Origin: Austropuccinia psidii | Taxonomy: Eukaryota > Basidiomycota > Pucciniomycetes > Pucciniales > Sphaerophragmiaceae | Direction: 5' to 3' | Length of the DNA: 64,000 nt | Assembly (NCBI GenBank): GCA_023105745.1 | Contig: JALGQZ010000005.1 | Coordinates: 67,845,019 to 67,909,018 of the forward strand | Shown here: positions 1 through 11,378 of the stretch, in pieces | Position numbering within the stretch: position 1 is the stretch's first letter | Layout: each line of letters starts with the position of its first letter | The notes under the pieces: model-generated | Told to the model about the DNA's origin: nothing | Database searches by the model: none | What the model saw: only the letters and a program-made list of their open reading frames with translations | Position numbers and translations under genes: made by a program

Positions 1-1017
1 ATCCCATATTCTTACCATGTCATAAAGATGACACTGCTATGGGTTACAGCTCTTCTTCTATGGATTAGAGTTATCTCTCATACAGTGTTATTTAAGAATA
101 TTATAAGTGACAGAGATCCCAAGTTTGCATCTGCACTTTGGACCAATCTTCACAAATTGTTTGGGACTAAGTTATCATTATCAACAGAATATCACCCTCA
201 AACAGATGGACTAGCAGAGAGAATGATTCAAAATTTAGAGAAGATGATCAAGGGATTTTGTGCTTATGGGTTATAATTCAAAGACTCAGATGGCTTTACC
301 CATGACTGGTGCACTCTAATACCTGCATTGGAACTGGCATATAAGACATCAGTCCATTCTTCTACAGGCCAAACTCCTGCTATGTTAGAAAAAGGATGGA
401 GTCCAAGACTCCAAGCAGACACACTGAGGAAATAATTGATTGAAATTCATCCTGAAGCTTCCAGCTTAAAGATAAGTCTTGATAAAGTGAAACATAATGC
501 AAAAAAGAGTATGAATGATGTTTTGACTATGCAAAACAGAAGTGGGACAAGAGTCACAAATTACCAGACTTCAAAGTAGGGGACTTAGTTCTAGTTTCAA
601 CCTTGAATTTTAAGAATATCAAAGGCCCAAAGAAACTTAAAGATTCTTATGTAGGACCTTTTGTTATTTTTGCCTTACATGGAACCAATGCAGTTCAAGT
701 GGAATTGAGTGGTGAATTAGAAAATAAACACCCCAGCTTTCCAGTAAGCTTGATAAAACCTTATCAACCAGCTGACAAAGAATTGTTTCCTTTAAGGAAC
801 CCAAATCCTTTGACTGTACCACCAGTGGAACAGAGTAAAGACAAAAAAGATAAAGAAAGTCATTAAAGAAAGGAGACTTAGGGGTAAAAATCAAAGATAA
901 TATCTTGTCAGATATAGAAATCCAGTACATGAAGATGAATGGCTGGCAGAATCAGAGATACCTGACTCAGATAAGCTCTTGAGAAGATTTATACATGAAA
1001 GAAGGCCACAAGCCTGA
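1..1017 (+). pseudogene. Ty3/gypsy pol 3' fragment: integrase core end and C-terminal domain
   Basis: This is the tail of a gypsy polyprotein whose 5' part lies before the window. Integrase core motifs are readable: SDRDPKF near 106-126 (second catalytic Asp) and HPQTDGLAERM near 193-225 (catalytic Glu). The C-terminal part (603-866) has the KLKDSYVGPFVI and ENKHPSFPVSLIKPY signatures also seen in the two gypsy copies at 46.7 and 55.4 kb, and it ends with a HERRP tail before TGA at 1015-1017. In-frame stops near 274 and 433, plus frame changes near 520 and after 866, make it non-functional. It lacks two stops that the 46-kb and 55-kb copies share at homologous places, so it belongs to a different branch of the same family. 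The family assignment is firm. Confidence 0.9.
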
Positions 1018-1152
1018 ATATGTCTATAAATGTGCTTTAAATTACTTGATATGAGTAATTTAAAGAGGTTGGATAGTGGACATTAACCCCCTTTGGGGCC
1101 TTTTTCTTCTTCTTGATACCATTGATAAGATTGTAGTACAATTTCCTTTTTT

Positions 1153-1164
1153 GGTGGGAGGGAA
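1153..1164 (+). other. Polypurine tract of gypsy fragment
   Basis: GGTGGGAGGGAA lies directly before the TGTGAGCC start of the LTR. The same arrangement (GGTGGTAGGGAA before TGTGAGCC) occurs at 47237 and 55961. It would prime plus-strand DNA synthesis. Confidence 0.75.
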
Positions 1165-3050
1165 TGTGAGCCTTGAGGTATATTTTACATACCCACATAG
1201 GCCAAAATTATTGTAAAGATAAATTCTGGACTATGCATAACCCATAAGTCATGAATATATTCAAAATTCATCATTTTTGATTTCAGAAAGGATGAATAAC
1301 TTTTTATTGAGTAAGTAAATCCATAGATTTAAGGCCAGATTTGGATTCTACACAAAATTTAACCTAGGGTAGCTTTATATAGTGAATAAACTCAAATCAA
1401 CTCTTTGAGGTGGTAATATGGAAAATAATTCAATACCACATCATCAATACCATGTAAAAGATCCGTGAAAATTTTTGTTTTTCTCAATTTCATGCCAAAA
1501 TAATGGGAATGTGAGAAATCCCATGTTGCATATACACTAAGAATAGTGTTATGCATGTTTGTGGCACTTAATATTATGGTATTCTTACATACACTTTTGA
1601 TACACCCATAGTGGATATCTCACTTTAATCCTGAATTTCTATTTTGACATAAAAAATAGTCAAGGGGGACAAAAGACATCAAAGAGAGCCAGGGCACCCA
1701 ACTTCTGAGGCCTCTGAGGCATGGACAGCTCTAAAGCTTGGATCCATGGCTGATCTTGGCCAAATTGGTATACTAAAACCTTTTGGGAACTTGGTTACCA
1801 GGTTAAAATCTCATTAAATCAAACAAAAGTAGCAAATAAGCTGCTATTTTGATGTGCCAAGGAGGTAAAGAGCAACTTAGACTCCTGTAACCATGTCAAT
1901 TCTTAATGAATTTCCATGAATAAACCCCAAAAGAGTAATTAAAAACATTTTTGGACTAGTATCCATTGATGTAACTCATAGCAACCAGAAATATAGTATT
2001 ATTTAAAATTCTACGTAGAAATGAGGTAAAAACTTCAAAAATTCATCAAAAATAAAATTCTTAATTAATATTTATTAAAATTTAAGGACCAATTAATAAC
2101 AGTATAATTCATATAAGAACCAACAATAATTATACTTTTATAAGTAAAGTTAAAAGTTTTACTTACAGTCCATTTCTGATGATTGCACATGAAACACTGA
2201 ATCTTCAAAAATTCACAGAAAATACGCTCTGTGATGAAATTTCCAATAACATTGATACATTTGGGAAATTAATTTTTGTCTTGAAATAAAAGAATATTTA
2301 CAGTTGTTTCTCCTTTTATTCTTAACCATATTTGGGTTGGTAGTCATGTAAAAGCTTCAATTGGGTAATTATGATAATCTTACATGACAACAGATGATGC
2401 AATCAATAATCCAGAAAGGTTTATTGTTTTCTCACTCACTGGTTTTTCAATTTGATCCATGGAACGCCTCTGTGAGCTGTATTAGACTTAAAAGAGGCCT
2501 CCTCTTGCTTTTTTTTCTTAATCATCACATTTTTTTATTTTACCATTATTACCAACAAGTAAGTATTAGTTAAACTTTTCTTAAGTGTTTTATCCTTTCA
2601 GAATCATTCAGAAAAATGTTAAATGATAGAAATCAACTATATATTGTTGTAATACTGTTATAAATCCATTTTGATCCTTTAAATCCACAATTATCCATCA
2701 AATTTCTCTACTGTTATCTTTAATAAGTTCTTTGGAGTATTAGTGAGTTTTTTGTCTTAATTATTGAAGTTTTTCTCTAGTAATTGTTTTCTTCAAGAAT
2801 TATATTTATAATTGTTCTTGAAAAAGATAATTATATATTAAAATAATTTTATTATTAACTACTTCTTGTAATTGATTCTAGTAGAAAATTACTGCTTACT
2901 GTTATAATCACTAGTAGTGTATAGCAAGTAGAAGAAATAATTAATTAATTAATTGTGGTTATAATAATTTTTATTATTATATTTCATAGGAAAAGTCATA
3001 GTACTGTTGATTAATGTTAATATTATCAAAAGTTTCATAGACACATCTTA
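1165..3050 (+). repeat. Diverged gypsy 3' LTR
   Basis: It begins TGTGAGCCTTGAGGTA, matching the start of the LTRs at 32318, 47249 and 55973. The last part, near 2960-3050 (ATTATCAAAAGTTTCATAGA), aligns with the last 90 bp of the LTR ending at 49380, and similarity stops there. It is about 1.89 kb, against 2.13 kb for the better preserved LTRs, so internal deletions are likely. The exact 3' end is uncertain because the terminal CTTACA is not preserved. It contains no gene. Confidence 0.65.
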
Positions 3051-6027
3051 AAAGATACCTGATGAGTAAATTCAATAATTGTAGAATATGCATTAACATA
3101 TGAAGAGTAATTCAATTATTATTTATTGAAGAAAAATTATTTGTTGTAGACATAATTAAAACTTCTTTATTGAATTTATATTATCTATTCAAATATTATT
3201 TCCTTTGAGAGGACTAATTTATGATAACTAAAGAATTAGCACAAATGTAAATATGTCAATTATAAGAGAAAATAATCATGTACATGTTGAGAATTGGGCC
3301 AAAATAATAATTATTATTTTCCATTTCCCTTACAATTTATTATGAAAGAATATCTCAACTGAAATATATACAGCTTTGAAGAGGATGAAGCAAGATAAAC
3401 AAAAATAATCACATTATAGAGTGTATACTCACAATTCCCACAAAAGGAAAAATTAATCTATAGAAAAGATATAATTACTTTTCAATAAGTGGTAATAGTG
3501 AAAAGAAAGAAGTAAAATGGTAAGTACACATAAGCCCATTACACTTATTTACCACTTTATTATTCATTTTCACCATAAATTTGTGAATAAAAATATTAAG
3601 TGGTAAAGCTACATAAGAAAGCTGCTGGTACCAAAATGAATTTAACCTCCTTAATTTCTTTAAACTAATACCACGCAAAAGAGTCCTTCAAATTCATAAA
3701 AAAATTAAAAAATTCACATTTCCCCAGAAAATTCAGAAAAAGAACCCATCCTATTTTTTGATTTCCTTTTTGACTTTATCAATATCTGTTATAGATTCAA
3801 AATTTAATAATACTAACCAAATTTTAATCTTAAAGCCCCCATTTTTGCTTAAATATTCACATTGAGTTCCTCTTATTTCATTTTTTGGCCATACCTTCCC
3901 ATATTAAATTCTTTTACTCTACAAATCCCCCCATTCTTTTGTTTTTTCTGTATTCAACTCTCTCATGATTTCCTAAAATTCCCCCAAAATTCCCTTTTTT
4001 GAATTTTAAAACCCTTAACTCATAAAAATACTTTGAAATCCCCAACAGAGGATAACTATGAAACACTTGAGAAATTCTTGAAAAATTTCCATTATATTTC
4101 CAGAGGAGAGGGTTAATCTATGTCCAATGTGAGGGAAGGTATTTCTCAGTATAGAATCTAAATAAGCTGCCTCACATCTTGTACCCTCACTTCTCACAAT
4201 TAATAGGCCATAAATCTTATGAAAAGGAAGTTAAGCTGTGCTTCAAGACTTTATTCCATGAAACATTTAATTAAAAGCTGAACACAATAAGGATATCTCC
4301 AAGAAATTTTTATCACATCCTGAATTGAGAAGCTTTGATAATAATGAATATTTCCAAATTGCTGCGATTTCTTCCCCTTCCTTATTTCCAGGAAAATACA
4401 AGCTCTATTGTTCAATTGAATGAAGGCATAAGAACAATTAATAATCAAAGAAGAAAACTAATAAATCAAATATCCAAGGAAAAGTGACCATTGGTTACCT
4501 TATTGATATTATCAATGAGAAAGATTTCCTGTGTTTGTTCTTTGAAAGAAGCCAATAAGATCACATTAGATGCTGAAATTTGTTACCCAACTTATTTTAT
4601 ATTTCCGTATCTTACTCCACCTACCAGATTGTTTTTGGTGCTTTATCTCTAATAAAAAATGAAGCTGAACAGTACTATTACTGGGATTTTCAGAAAATTA
4701 ACACATTTAATAATCTAAAGAATATATACTCCCTCACACAATGTTATTTTACTCTAAAGATATTTGGCCTTGAATAATTTCATAGATAAAGTCTTTCCTG
4801 CCTAAAAAATCATTCTTTTTATTGAAAAAAATCAACAAAGATTATTCCTCTTATTTTATGAATAAATATGTAACAGGAAGATTTTTCAATAAATTAATTA
4901 TCCATTGGAATGAATTTCATAATGATTTTTCCTCTTTCTCTTTCTCTTTTCATTTTTCATTCTCATATTACATATCATCATCAGAAAAAGGACTTCATAG
5001 ATAATTGTAATAAGATAAAGAAATAAATCAGAAATCCCAATATATTTTATCATTTTTAAAATACCAGTATTAATTTGAAGAAGCATTTAATACCTTCCTG
5101 GACCAGAAATTATACTAATCTTCATACTGTAACCACTTCTGGAGCTGAATAGGCTCCTGGAATAAAAATGATATACTTTCAAAAATTCTCTAGAACACTC
5201 CTTGGAAAGAATCAGACCTCTCAATTCGGAATTAAAAAAGATCATTTATCTTATAAATGGAATATTAAATTAAATTATGTTATATCTTAAAAACCAATTA
5301 ACTCATATATTCAACCTAAATAAAAGTACTTATTACCATTTACTTGAAGTTTATTTTTAAAATAACCATATCAAAAATCAATGAAATTACAAATTCATCA
5401 GAAAATACTTAAAATATCAATGACTTCCTTGAAATATATCTTCCAAAACATAAATTAAATCTCAAAAGAGACTTAGAATAAATCATTTTGATCCCCAATT
5501 GTGCTTAGTGGCTGTATGTATTATCTAATCACTATCACCCATCTGATATTAAGATGAATTAGCTTGGTTGATCTTTGATAAAAGTAATTATGTTTATTTA
5601 TCTCAGTTTTTATCCAAAATATGCTGGGAAGCTTTTCTGAAATTGGTTTATTCAATATCAAATACAAATTCCTTTAAGATCAATCCCAGGTTTGTTTTAT
5701 ATAAACAAAATGTTACATTAATATCAATAGTATGGGGAATTAATTCCACATGTTTATTAACTAATTTCAAATTATTGGTATACTATTCATCCATCATTAG
5801 GGAATAATTTCTCATGATGTGTGAATAATTCCTCATCTTTTTGATATTGAATAAACCCATATTATAGGGTTAAATCAGAATATTTTTGAAATTGAATTAA
5901 CCTATTTTATCAAACCTTTAAATTTTCATTTTGGATAAATTTCTCAATTAATATAAAATTAATTTTGAAGCAAAATAACTCAAACTAGTGTAACTCAATA
6001 TTAAATAGGTGAAGTTTATTCAATGGA
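3051..6027. other. AT-rich stretch, nothing recognised
   Basis: The short reading frames here (up to 81 codons) show no motifs and match random expectation for AT-rich DNA. I see no RNA gene, long repeat or transposon end. Confidence 0.5.
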
Positions 6028-6490
6028 AAATGGTGCAACATTATCTTCAACCTTCCAGTATTAACCAGTCACTCAAAATGTTTAATAGCCTTTTGAAAAC
6101 AGTTCTCTTTGTTGAGGTCTGGCAGACAGCATTGTGACAATAAAACAGTTACCAACATTGTGGGGTTGATTCTGGTTGGAGACAAGGGGAAGGTCTCAAT
6201 CAAACAGAAAAAAATTTCTGGATTTTCTACTCCATTGGCATACAAGAGTTCTTCCCCTTGTAGGGGCCTGTTGTGACTAATGTGGTTCCATGAGGAGGAC
6301 ATGGGTAATAGCATCAGCTACATGCACTTTGGGAGGAAGTGCTCTAAACAAAGGGGTACTGTCACATGGTGGAATGTTATCCACAACTTTCCATTATCTA
6401 ATGGTCTTTCAACCAGTTTGATAGCCTTTTGGAAAAAAAATTTTTGTTGAGCTCCAGAAGACAGCTTTGTGACCTTCAATAACGCAGCCA
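6028..6490. repeat. Two diverged copies of a ~115-bp segment, 337 bp apart
   Basis: 6028-6143 and 6365-6475 align along their length. Shared blocks include AATAGCCTTTTG / GATAGCCTTTTGG, TTTGTTGAG and AGACAGC(A/T)TTGTGAC. On the minus strand the two 81-codon frames at 6069-6314 and 6318-6563 are in phase, separated by one stop, and both contain FQKAIK, so the repeat may be the relic of a repeated coding unit. No family was recognised. Confidence 0.5.
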
Positions 6491-8903
6491 GTGTTTTTCC
6501 TGTCAGTAATAATGAATTATTTTGGTTTTTTTTTCTTATTATTGGTATTTTTATGAGGGTCACAAATGTGATGATCTCATTTTATATATAGAGATAATAG
6601 CAGAAACCAAGAATACCTTTTTACTCATTTTAGAGAACCTTTTCCAAATACCTATGGCTGGGATTTCCCAAATTCTTCAAAATCTTCAAGATGTTGTAAC
6701 TGGAAACCAGGCCCATTTGCCATTAAACTATCTTAAATGAGTGAATCAATATTATTAAGAGCCCTTGAAATGAAATAAAGTAACAGGACTACCTCATGGG
6801 TAAAAAATAAGAAGAGAAGTTATTGATGAAAATTGCAAATCACTTCATGAATTTCCAAAGGAAGAGAAAAAGCCCCATCCAGAGAAGACCATCTCCCAGA
6901 CATATATATTACAGCTAACTCAGTCTTCTATATCCCAGATAATTGATATATATTTATATTCCCCTGGAAATTTGAATTATTCTTCCTTTAATCTTGTTTT
7001 TAAAACCATCATACAACCCAAAAAAAATTTGTGAAGAACTCAGAAGGTTTCAAAGGTTGGCCAGAAGAAGGACCACTTCAGGAATCTGAAACAGAACTTC
7101 CATCATTCAAAAATATTTTTATGAAATTGATATGAGCTTTTAAAATTTCCAAAGAAGTCATCAAACAAGTTATTAGTGGTTCAAGATTGATATATTTCCT
7201 TTTCTATGAATAATTTTTATCAACTGTTTTTATCTTTTTTCCAGGGTACCTAATCAAAAAGAGCTTCAAAAACACAATTTTAAGTAATATTTAGAAGCCC
7301 TAAATGTTCAAGGTGATAGGAGCTGTGGCTAAAGAGCTGTGTTTCAATTAATTTGTGATACAGAAGACAGATGGGAACACCTCAGATGAGATATTTATTA
7401 GTAAATATAAACAAGTTGTATTCATAATTATTAAGTATGCAGCTTTTCTCCCTTTCCTCAGGAATTTTTAGAAAATAGTGAATAGTATGAATATTTTGGG
7501 GAATCACCAAAGATAATTTGATGTGAATTCCCAAAATGTGTGCTCTAATTACTAATATATATAAAATACCAGTATTCTACTCTTAATAAATCAATAATTT
7601 GAATTATCTCCTCATTCCTGTTCTCTGAATAAATGTAATTCCATTTCAATTTTTTTTATCAAGTAATATTTCTCACTTTATCCCCTTGGATGTCATTATA
7701 TTCACAAAATTACCCATACAAAAGGGTATCCCTTTTTGAGAGGTTCATTGTTTTCCACTAACTCTGAGGTGAGAAAATAATTACCAGGACCTTTATTTTT
7801 TTTATCAGCACTTTCTCTAACCTTGAAGGATCTGAAAATGGTGTTTGGAGCTTGGATGTGATGTCTCTTCCTGATATTTTTTGTATTAATGCTTTTATAT
7901 CATCCTCAATCGCTTATTTATGGCTTGTGAAAGCCCCAGATACATATTTAATTTTATCTTTTCTATGGTATCAAATAAGTTATGAAAATTCTTGCACCTA
8001 GTAACATAGCTTTGAAGTTCCTTGAGATTTTCATGAAAATGTGGCCCAAAAATGCCTGATTTTGAGAATTTTACAATTTTTTCTATTTGGGTTTTCCCAA
8101 AGTAATAATCCCCTAAAATAGGCTCAAAATAAATATTAAAATTAATCAAAAGTAAAAAAGGAATATTGCACAATGTGGAATTCCTGAACTCCAGGTATTT
8201 GATAGCTAATATTAGGGTGGCTGGAAAAAAGACCCCATTTTGGCCCCATGAGTTTTACCACTTGATCACCTTGTAAAAATCTGAAAGTTATTCAAGGAAT
8301 ATTATAGATGATGTTTTATTCTTATAAAAAAAGAAATTTCATGAGTAAAAAAATTCATCCATTCTCTACCCAAAAATGTTTTTGGAATATATCCTGACCC
8401 CAGATTTTGTGACAGGGAAGAATATGGAAAACATTTGGCTGTTTAAGTGGGTACAAATTTGTGTTTTCTTTTGTGATAAAGTCCTAGAAATTAATTAGAA
8501 AATACTTTTTCTAAGAAAATGGGAATATTTTGAAATTTTTTTCATAAATTTCTGAAAACATGTCAGTTCTTAAGTTCATTTACCATTATACTTAAAATAT
8601 TGCACTACTCCCCTTGATAAGATATATTATATGTTATTTCTGAGCCTAAATATTTCATTCAATAACAATCTCTTTCTCAATATCTTCCTATAATCAATAC
8701 TTCTCATAAAAATGACAGAGAAGAATCAAGACTATAAAGTCATGAAATTCAATACCACATATTAAATAGAACTTTATGATATGCTTTGAATAGTATTCTT
8801 TTATTGATTCAAAATTTGAAAACTTGGTCTTAATTCTTCTTGTAATTGATTGTAAAAATAATACTTACTTACACACATATTTCCAAGCTACAGTATACAC
8901 TGG
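6491..8903. other. AT-rich stretch, nothing recognised
   Basis: A 92-codon minus-strand frame at 7895-8173 and a 111-codon plus-strand frame at 8824-9159 show no domain. The second overlaps the likely 5' end of the pogo-like relic and is rich in Phe/Leu/Pro runs expected from T-rich DNA. Confidence 0.45.
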
Positions 8904-11378
8904 CCTAACCCATAGGTTTTTGGGTCCACCACACCCCGAAAACCCATTTTTGTTTCTAAAATTCCACCAGTTTTTTCTTTTTTTCTATGAAATTACCTCA
9001 CCTTTCCATTTTTTCAGCCTTCATATGCCATGGAAACCCTACCAATGGCTATTAATCTCTACAGTTCCACTTCTCCTTTTTTGTTTTCCTCCCAATAAAT
9101 CTCCCAGCCCTCCTTTTATGCTAAAGTCTTTGGGAATGGTGGAATCTTTTATCATCTAAGTGATCCTTGAATCACTCTTATGGACTTCTTAATTCATTAA
9201 TTTGGAAAAACTCATTCGTATCAGCTCCCTCTTAATTCCCAAACAAATACAATATTATATGCCGTCTCAACATGCAAGAGGCCATAACTCCAGAAGAGGA
9301 GTAATGGATTGATACTTAGGGAAATCAAGTTGAAGAATCTGTTCTCCTCAACAAAATCTTTGTTTCCTTGAAGAATAGCAATGGAGGGTTTTTTTTTCTG
9401 AAGACAACTTCACCACTCTTAAAAAAACACTGAAGCTCCTGAATTAAATCCCAAATAAATCCACCACAGCCAATTCAAATGGAACATCAAATCCTGCCAT
9501 ATCTACCAAACGGAAATTCCAATATTTCCAGCCTACTGGAAAAGAAAGGAAAAAATAGGTGAAATAAACCCTGATAAACCAACCTGAAATCCAAAAAATC
9601 AAAGGACCAAGTAATAATCCCAAAATCTATTCAAATATTGAAATCCTCAATTGGTATGATGCCAATGGCAAGAGTCAAATAACCACTGCAGCCCATTTCT
9701 CAAAGGTTTATCCTTATATCAGGCTAAAACAGCATTTTATTTCCACATGGATCAAGGACCGTGAGAACATTCAAAAGAGATACAAAATTTATTATTCAAT
9801 AACCAAACAACTAAACAGAATCAAGCTTGAAAATTTGGCCAAATTCTCGAGTAGTAGACCAGTCAAGCCCTTGTATCTAACTTGAAAATCACCTGAACCA
9901 TAAAATGAGTGACTCACATTAAGAAATGGCTGGCTTGAATTCTTCAAGTCATGCAAAAACTTTACTCTGGTACAATTTCATGGGGAAGCCTCTGAGGCAA
10001 ACCCTGAACATGTGTAAAGGGAGATTTTTTCTTGAACAACTTTCTCAAGGAATATGAGAATAAAGAGGCTTTTAATATGGATGAAACTGGCCTTTTTTCT
10101 GTGTCAGTATTTTTCCATAATCTTTTTTGTTCAATATATCTTTTTATTTTCTTGAATTTTTCGTAGGATGGCCCCTGATAAAGGGCTGGCTGTCACAGTG
10201 ACTTCAGGACTCAAGGCTCATAAGGAACACTTGTAGATAGCTTTTACATGCAACGCTTTGGGGAAAGAAAAACTAGCACATGTGCTCATTGGTAGGTTTG
10301 AAAAACCACTCCCATAAAATTGGCTATCAGTACTACCACAATCCTAAGGACGGGAGGGCAATGGAGATCTTTCAAAAATGGATCCTTGGCTTGGACTAAA
10401 AGATATGTGGGGCCAAGAATCTTATTGATTTTATTTTTAACACCTTCAAAGGGAACATTTTCCCTGAAAATCTCACCAAAATTTGAGTAGATTTTTTTTC
10501 ACCAAATTTCACATCACATGTTTAGCCCCTTGAGGCGGGGATAATTTAAACTTACAAGGCTTACTACTGCCAACGATTTTTATCCTATTCAATTAAAAAA
10601 TATTCTAATGAAGCTCCAATAGGAAATATATACAAGATCAACCAGATGGAAGCCATGCAAATCTCAAGGCTTGCACTGGCCTCAACAAGCTCACCAACAA
10701 TTATTAATTGCTGGAGGCACACAAAGATCATCACCAATGGGACAACAGATACTGAAATTACTATGCCCCAAATCTTAAAAGGCAGTTGAATAATAATCCA
10801 ATTGCCTTGCAAAACTAGGTTTTGTCCATGTAAAGAATATGATGAGCTTGTACAAGCTACTCAATCCACATCATGAAGGCAATTTAGAGGAGTGGTCTCC
10901 AGAGGAGATCTTCAGTGCCACCTTGGCTGAAGATTCTGCTGCTCATAATGATGATTCAAAAGGTCAAGGGGATGGTGAAGAAAAAATAAATTTTATAGAA
11001 ACCATCTGCAAAAGCAGGAAAAAAAGCCATAGTTTTTCTTATGAAGTTCATCTCCAATGAGAATTCACAAGAAGCTGACTCTCTATATGACTCACTGGAG
11101 TCATATGCATTTGATATGGATTACTCTCAACAGATGTCAATACAGGACTTTTTCGATCCTGAAATATTGAGATTAAAAGAGTATATTTCTTTTATTAATT
11201 TTATTTTACTTTCAATGTATTTATAACCTAATTTTATTTCTGATGAAATGTATGCACATGCAAAGCTTTGACAAAATATAAAAAAATCGAGAATCATACA
11301 AAAGTAAATAGAGCAAAAGAGCCATGCTTATATGGGTTAGAGGAGGTATTAGTATGAACCCATATACTATGGGTTAGG
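8904..11378 (+). mobile_element. Degenerate pogo/Tigger-type (Tc1-mariner) DNA transposon
   Basis: The core is a decayed transposase at about 9620-11170. The outer limits are tentative and rest on a 12-bp inverted pair: CCTAACCCATAG at 8904-8915 and its reverse complement at 11367-11378. Several other AACCCAT/ATGGGTT words lie near the right end, so the true terminus could differ by tens of bases. A TA target duplication cannot be assigned with certainty. Confidence 0.55.
9620..11170 (+). pseudogene. Pogo/Tigger-like DDE transposase relic
   Basis: Translation across frames gives the order expected for fungal pogo-like transposases. An N-terminal helix-turn-helix region lies near 9630-9800 (EILKWYDANGKSQITTAAHF, then PYIRLKQHFISTWIKD). 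The first catalytic Asp is in NMDETGLF at 10074-10097. MAPDKGLAV...TSGLK follows at 10168-10230, and YYHNPKDG...IFQKWILGLD at about 10330-10400. A TSHV-P-LEAGII block lies near 10508-10550, where the third acidic position reads Glu instead of the usual Asp. YKINQMEAM and SPTIINCW near 10630-10715 and an acidic C-terminal tail near 10840-11170 complete it. An AT-rich, GT..AG-bounded segment of about 66 bp (10101-10166) looks like a retained intron. Many stops and frameshifts make it dead. The domain order makes the family call reliable despite the absence of a long ORF. Confidence 0.8.

Noticed and set aside
8900..8916. CCTAACCC as interstitial telomere sequence
   Set aside because: It is a single unit, paired with an inverted copy at 11367. 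It is better read as a transposon end.
8824..9159. 111-codon frame with hydrophobic runs as a membrane protein
   Set aside because: The Phe/Leu runs come from T-rich DNA, and the region overlaps the presumed left end of the pogo-like relic.
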